Positions 6,305 through 6,320 of a stretch of DNA of 6,320 bases are shown here, in pieces. Both the position numbers and the translations under genes were made by a program. Within the stretch, counting starts at the first letter, position 1, and every line of letters begins with the position of its first letter. The notes below the pieces were generated by a model that saw nothing but the letters and a program-made list of their open reading frames with translations, made no database searches and was not told the DNA's origin. This stretch comes from Dehalococcoidia bacterium (GTDB lineage Bacteria; Chloroflexota; Dehalococcoidia; UBA3495; JAAXIE01). The stretch covers positions 1 to 6,320 of the forward strand of contig JAAXIE010000291.1 of assembly GCA_012270525.1 (NCBI GenBank), in the 5' to 3' direction.

Positions 6305-6320
6305 ATGCGGGTACAGGTAC
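6305..6320 (+). CDS. Possible start of a downstream gene, cut by the window end
   Basis: An ATG 8 bp after the mogA stop opens a frame with five visible codons (MRVQV). The close spacing suggests an operon partner. A start of this kind would suit a MoaD-like small protein, but five residues cannot identify a family, and no strong ribosome site is visible. Confidence 0.3.

Overview
This is a GC-rich bacterial chromosome segment, ordinary core genome with no sign of mobile DNA, phage or CRISPR. Five minus-strand genes form a cell-division and nucleotide-metabolism block: rsmH, ftsA, ftsZ, nrdR and nrdJ in transcription order (right to left in window coordinates). A plus-strand molybdopterin gene of the MogA/MoaB family diverges from it at the right end. 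rsmH-ftsA-ftsZ followed directly by nrdR and a class II (B12-dependent) ribonucleotide reductase, without the murein-synthesis genes of a full dcw cluster, recalls Chloroflexota, perhaps Dehalococcoidia or SAR202-like lineages. That taxonomic guess rests on gene order, GC content and remembered family features, not on a search.

Layout. 1-788 (minus): 5' portion of nrdJ, cut by the window edge. 861-989 (minus): a candidate 42-residue basic small protein. 1015-1566 (minus): nrdR. 1567-1995: a regulatory intergenic stretch holding the nrdR promoter (TTGACA/TAGAAT), two 16-bp NrdR-box-like dyads on either side of it, and, nearer ftsZ, a strong terminator hairpin plus a second large perfect stem-loop. 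1996-3207 (minus): ftsZ, GTG start. 3219-4478 (minus): ftsA, GTG start. 4471-about 5448 (minus): rsmH, overlapping ftsA by 8 bp. 5449-5801: an AT-richer divergent intergenic region with a perfect 7-bp inverted repeat in the rsmH leader. 5802-6296 (plus): mogA/moaB-like. From 6305 (plus): possible first five codons of another gene.

How it works together. RsmH methylates 16S rRNA, and FtsA and FtsZ build the division ring. The three genes are tightly packed (8-bp overlap, then an 11-bp gap) and appear to end at the terminator at 1872-1914. nrdR, the small ORF and nrdJ look like a separate operon: NrdR, an ATP/dATP-sensing repressor, probably binds the two boxes around its own promoter and so controls itself and the reductase that makes dNTPs.

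The most noteworthy points are the NrdR boxes flanking the promoter, the tandem hairpins after ftsZ, an FtsZ with a long disordered N-terminal tail but a short C-terminal linker, and the small basic ORF inside the nrd operon. I found no convincing undescribed multi-gene system here.
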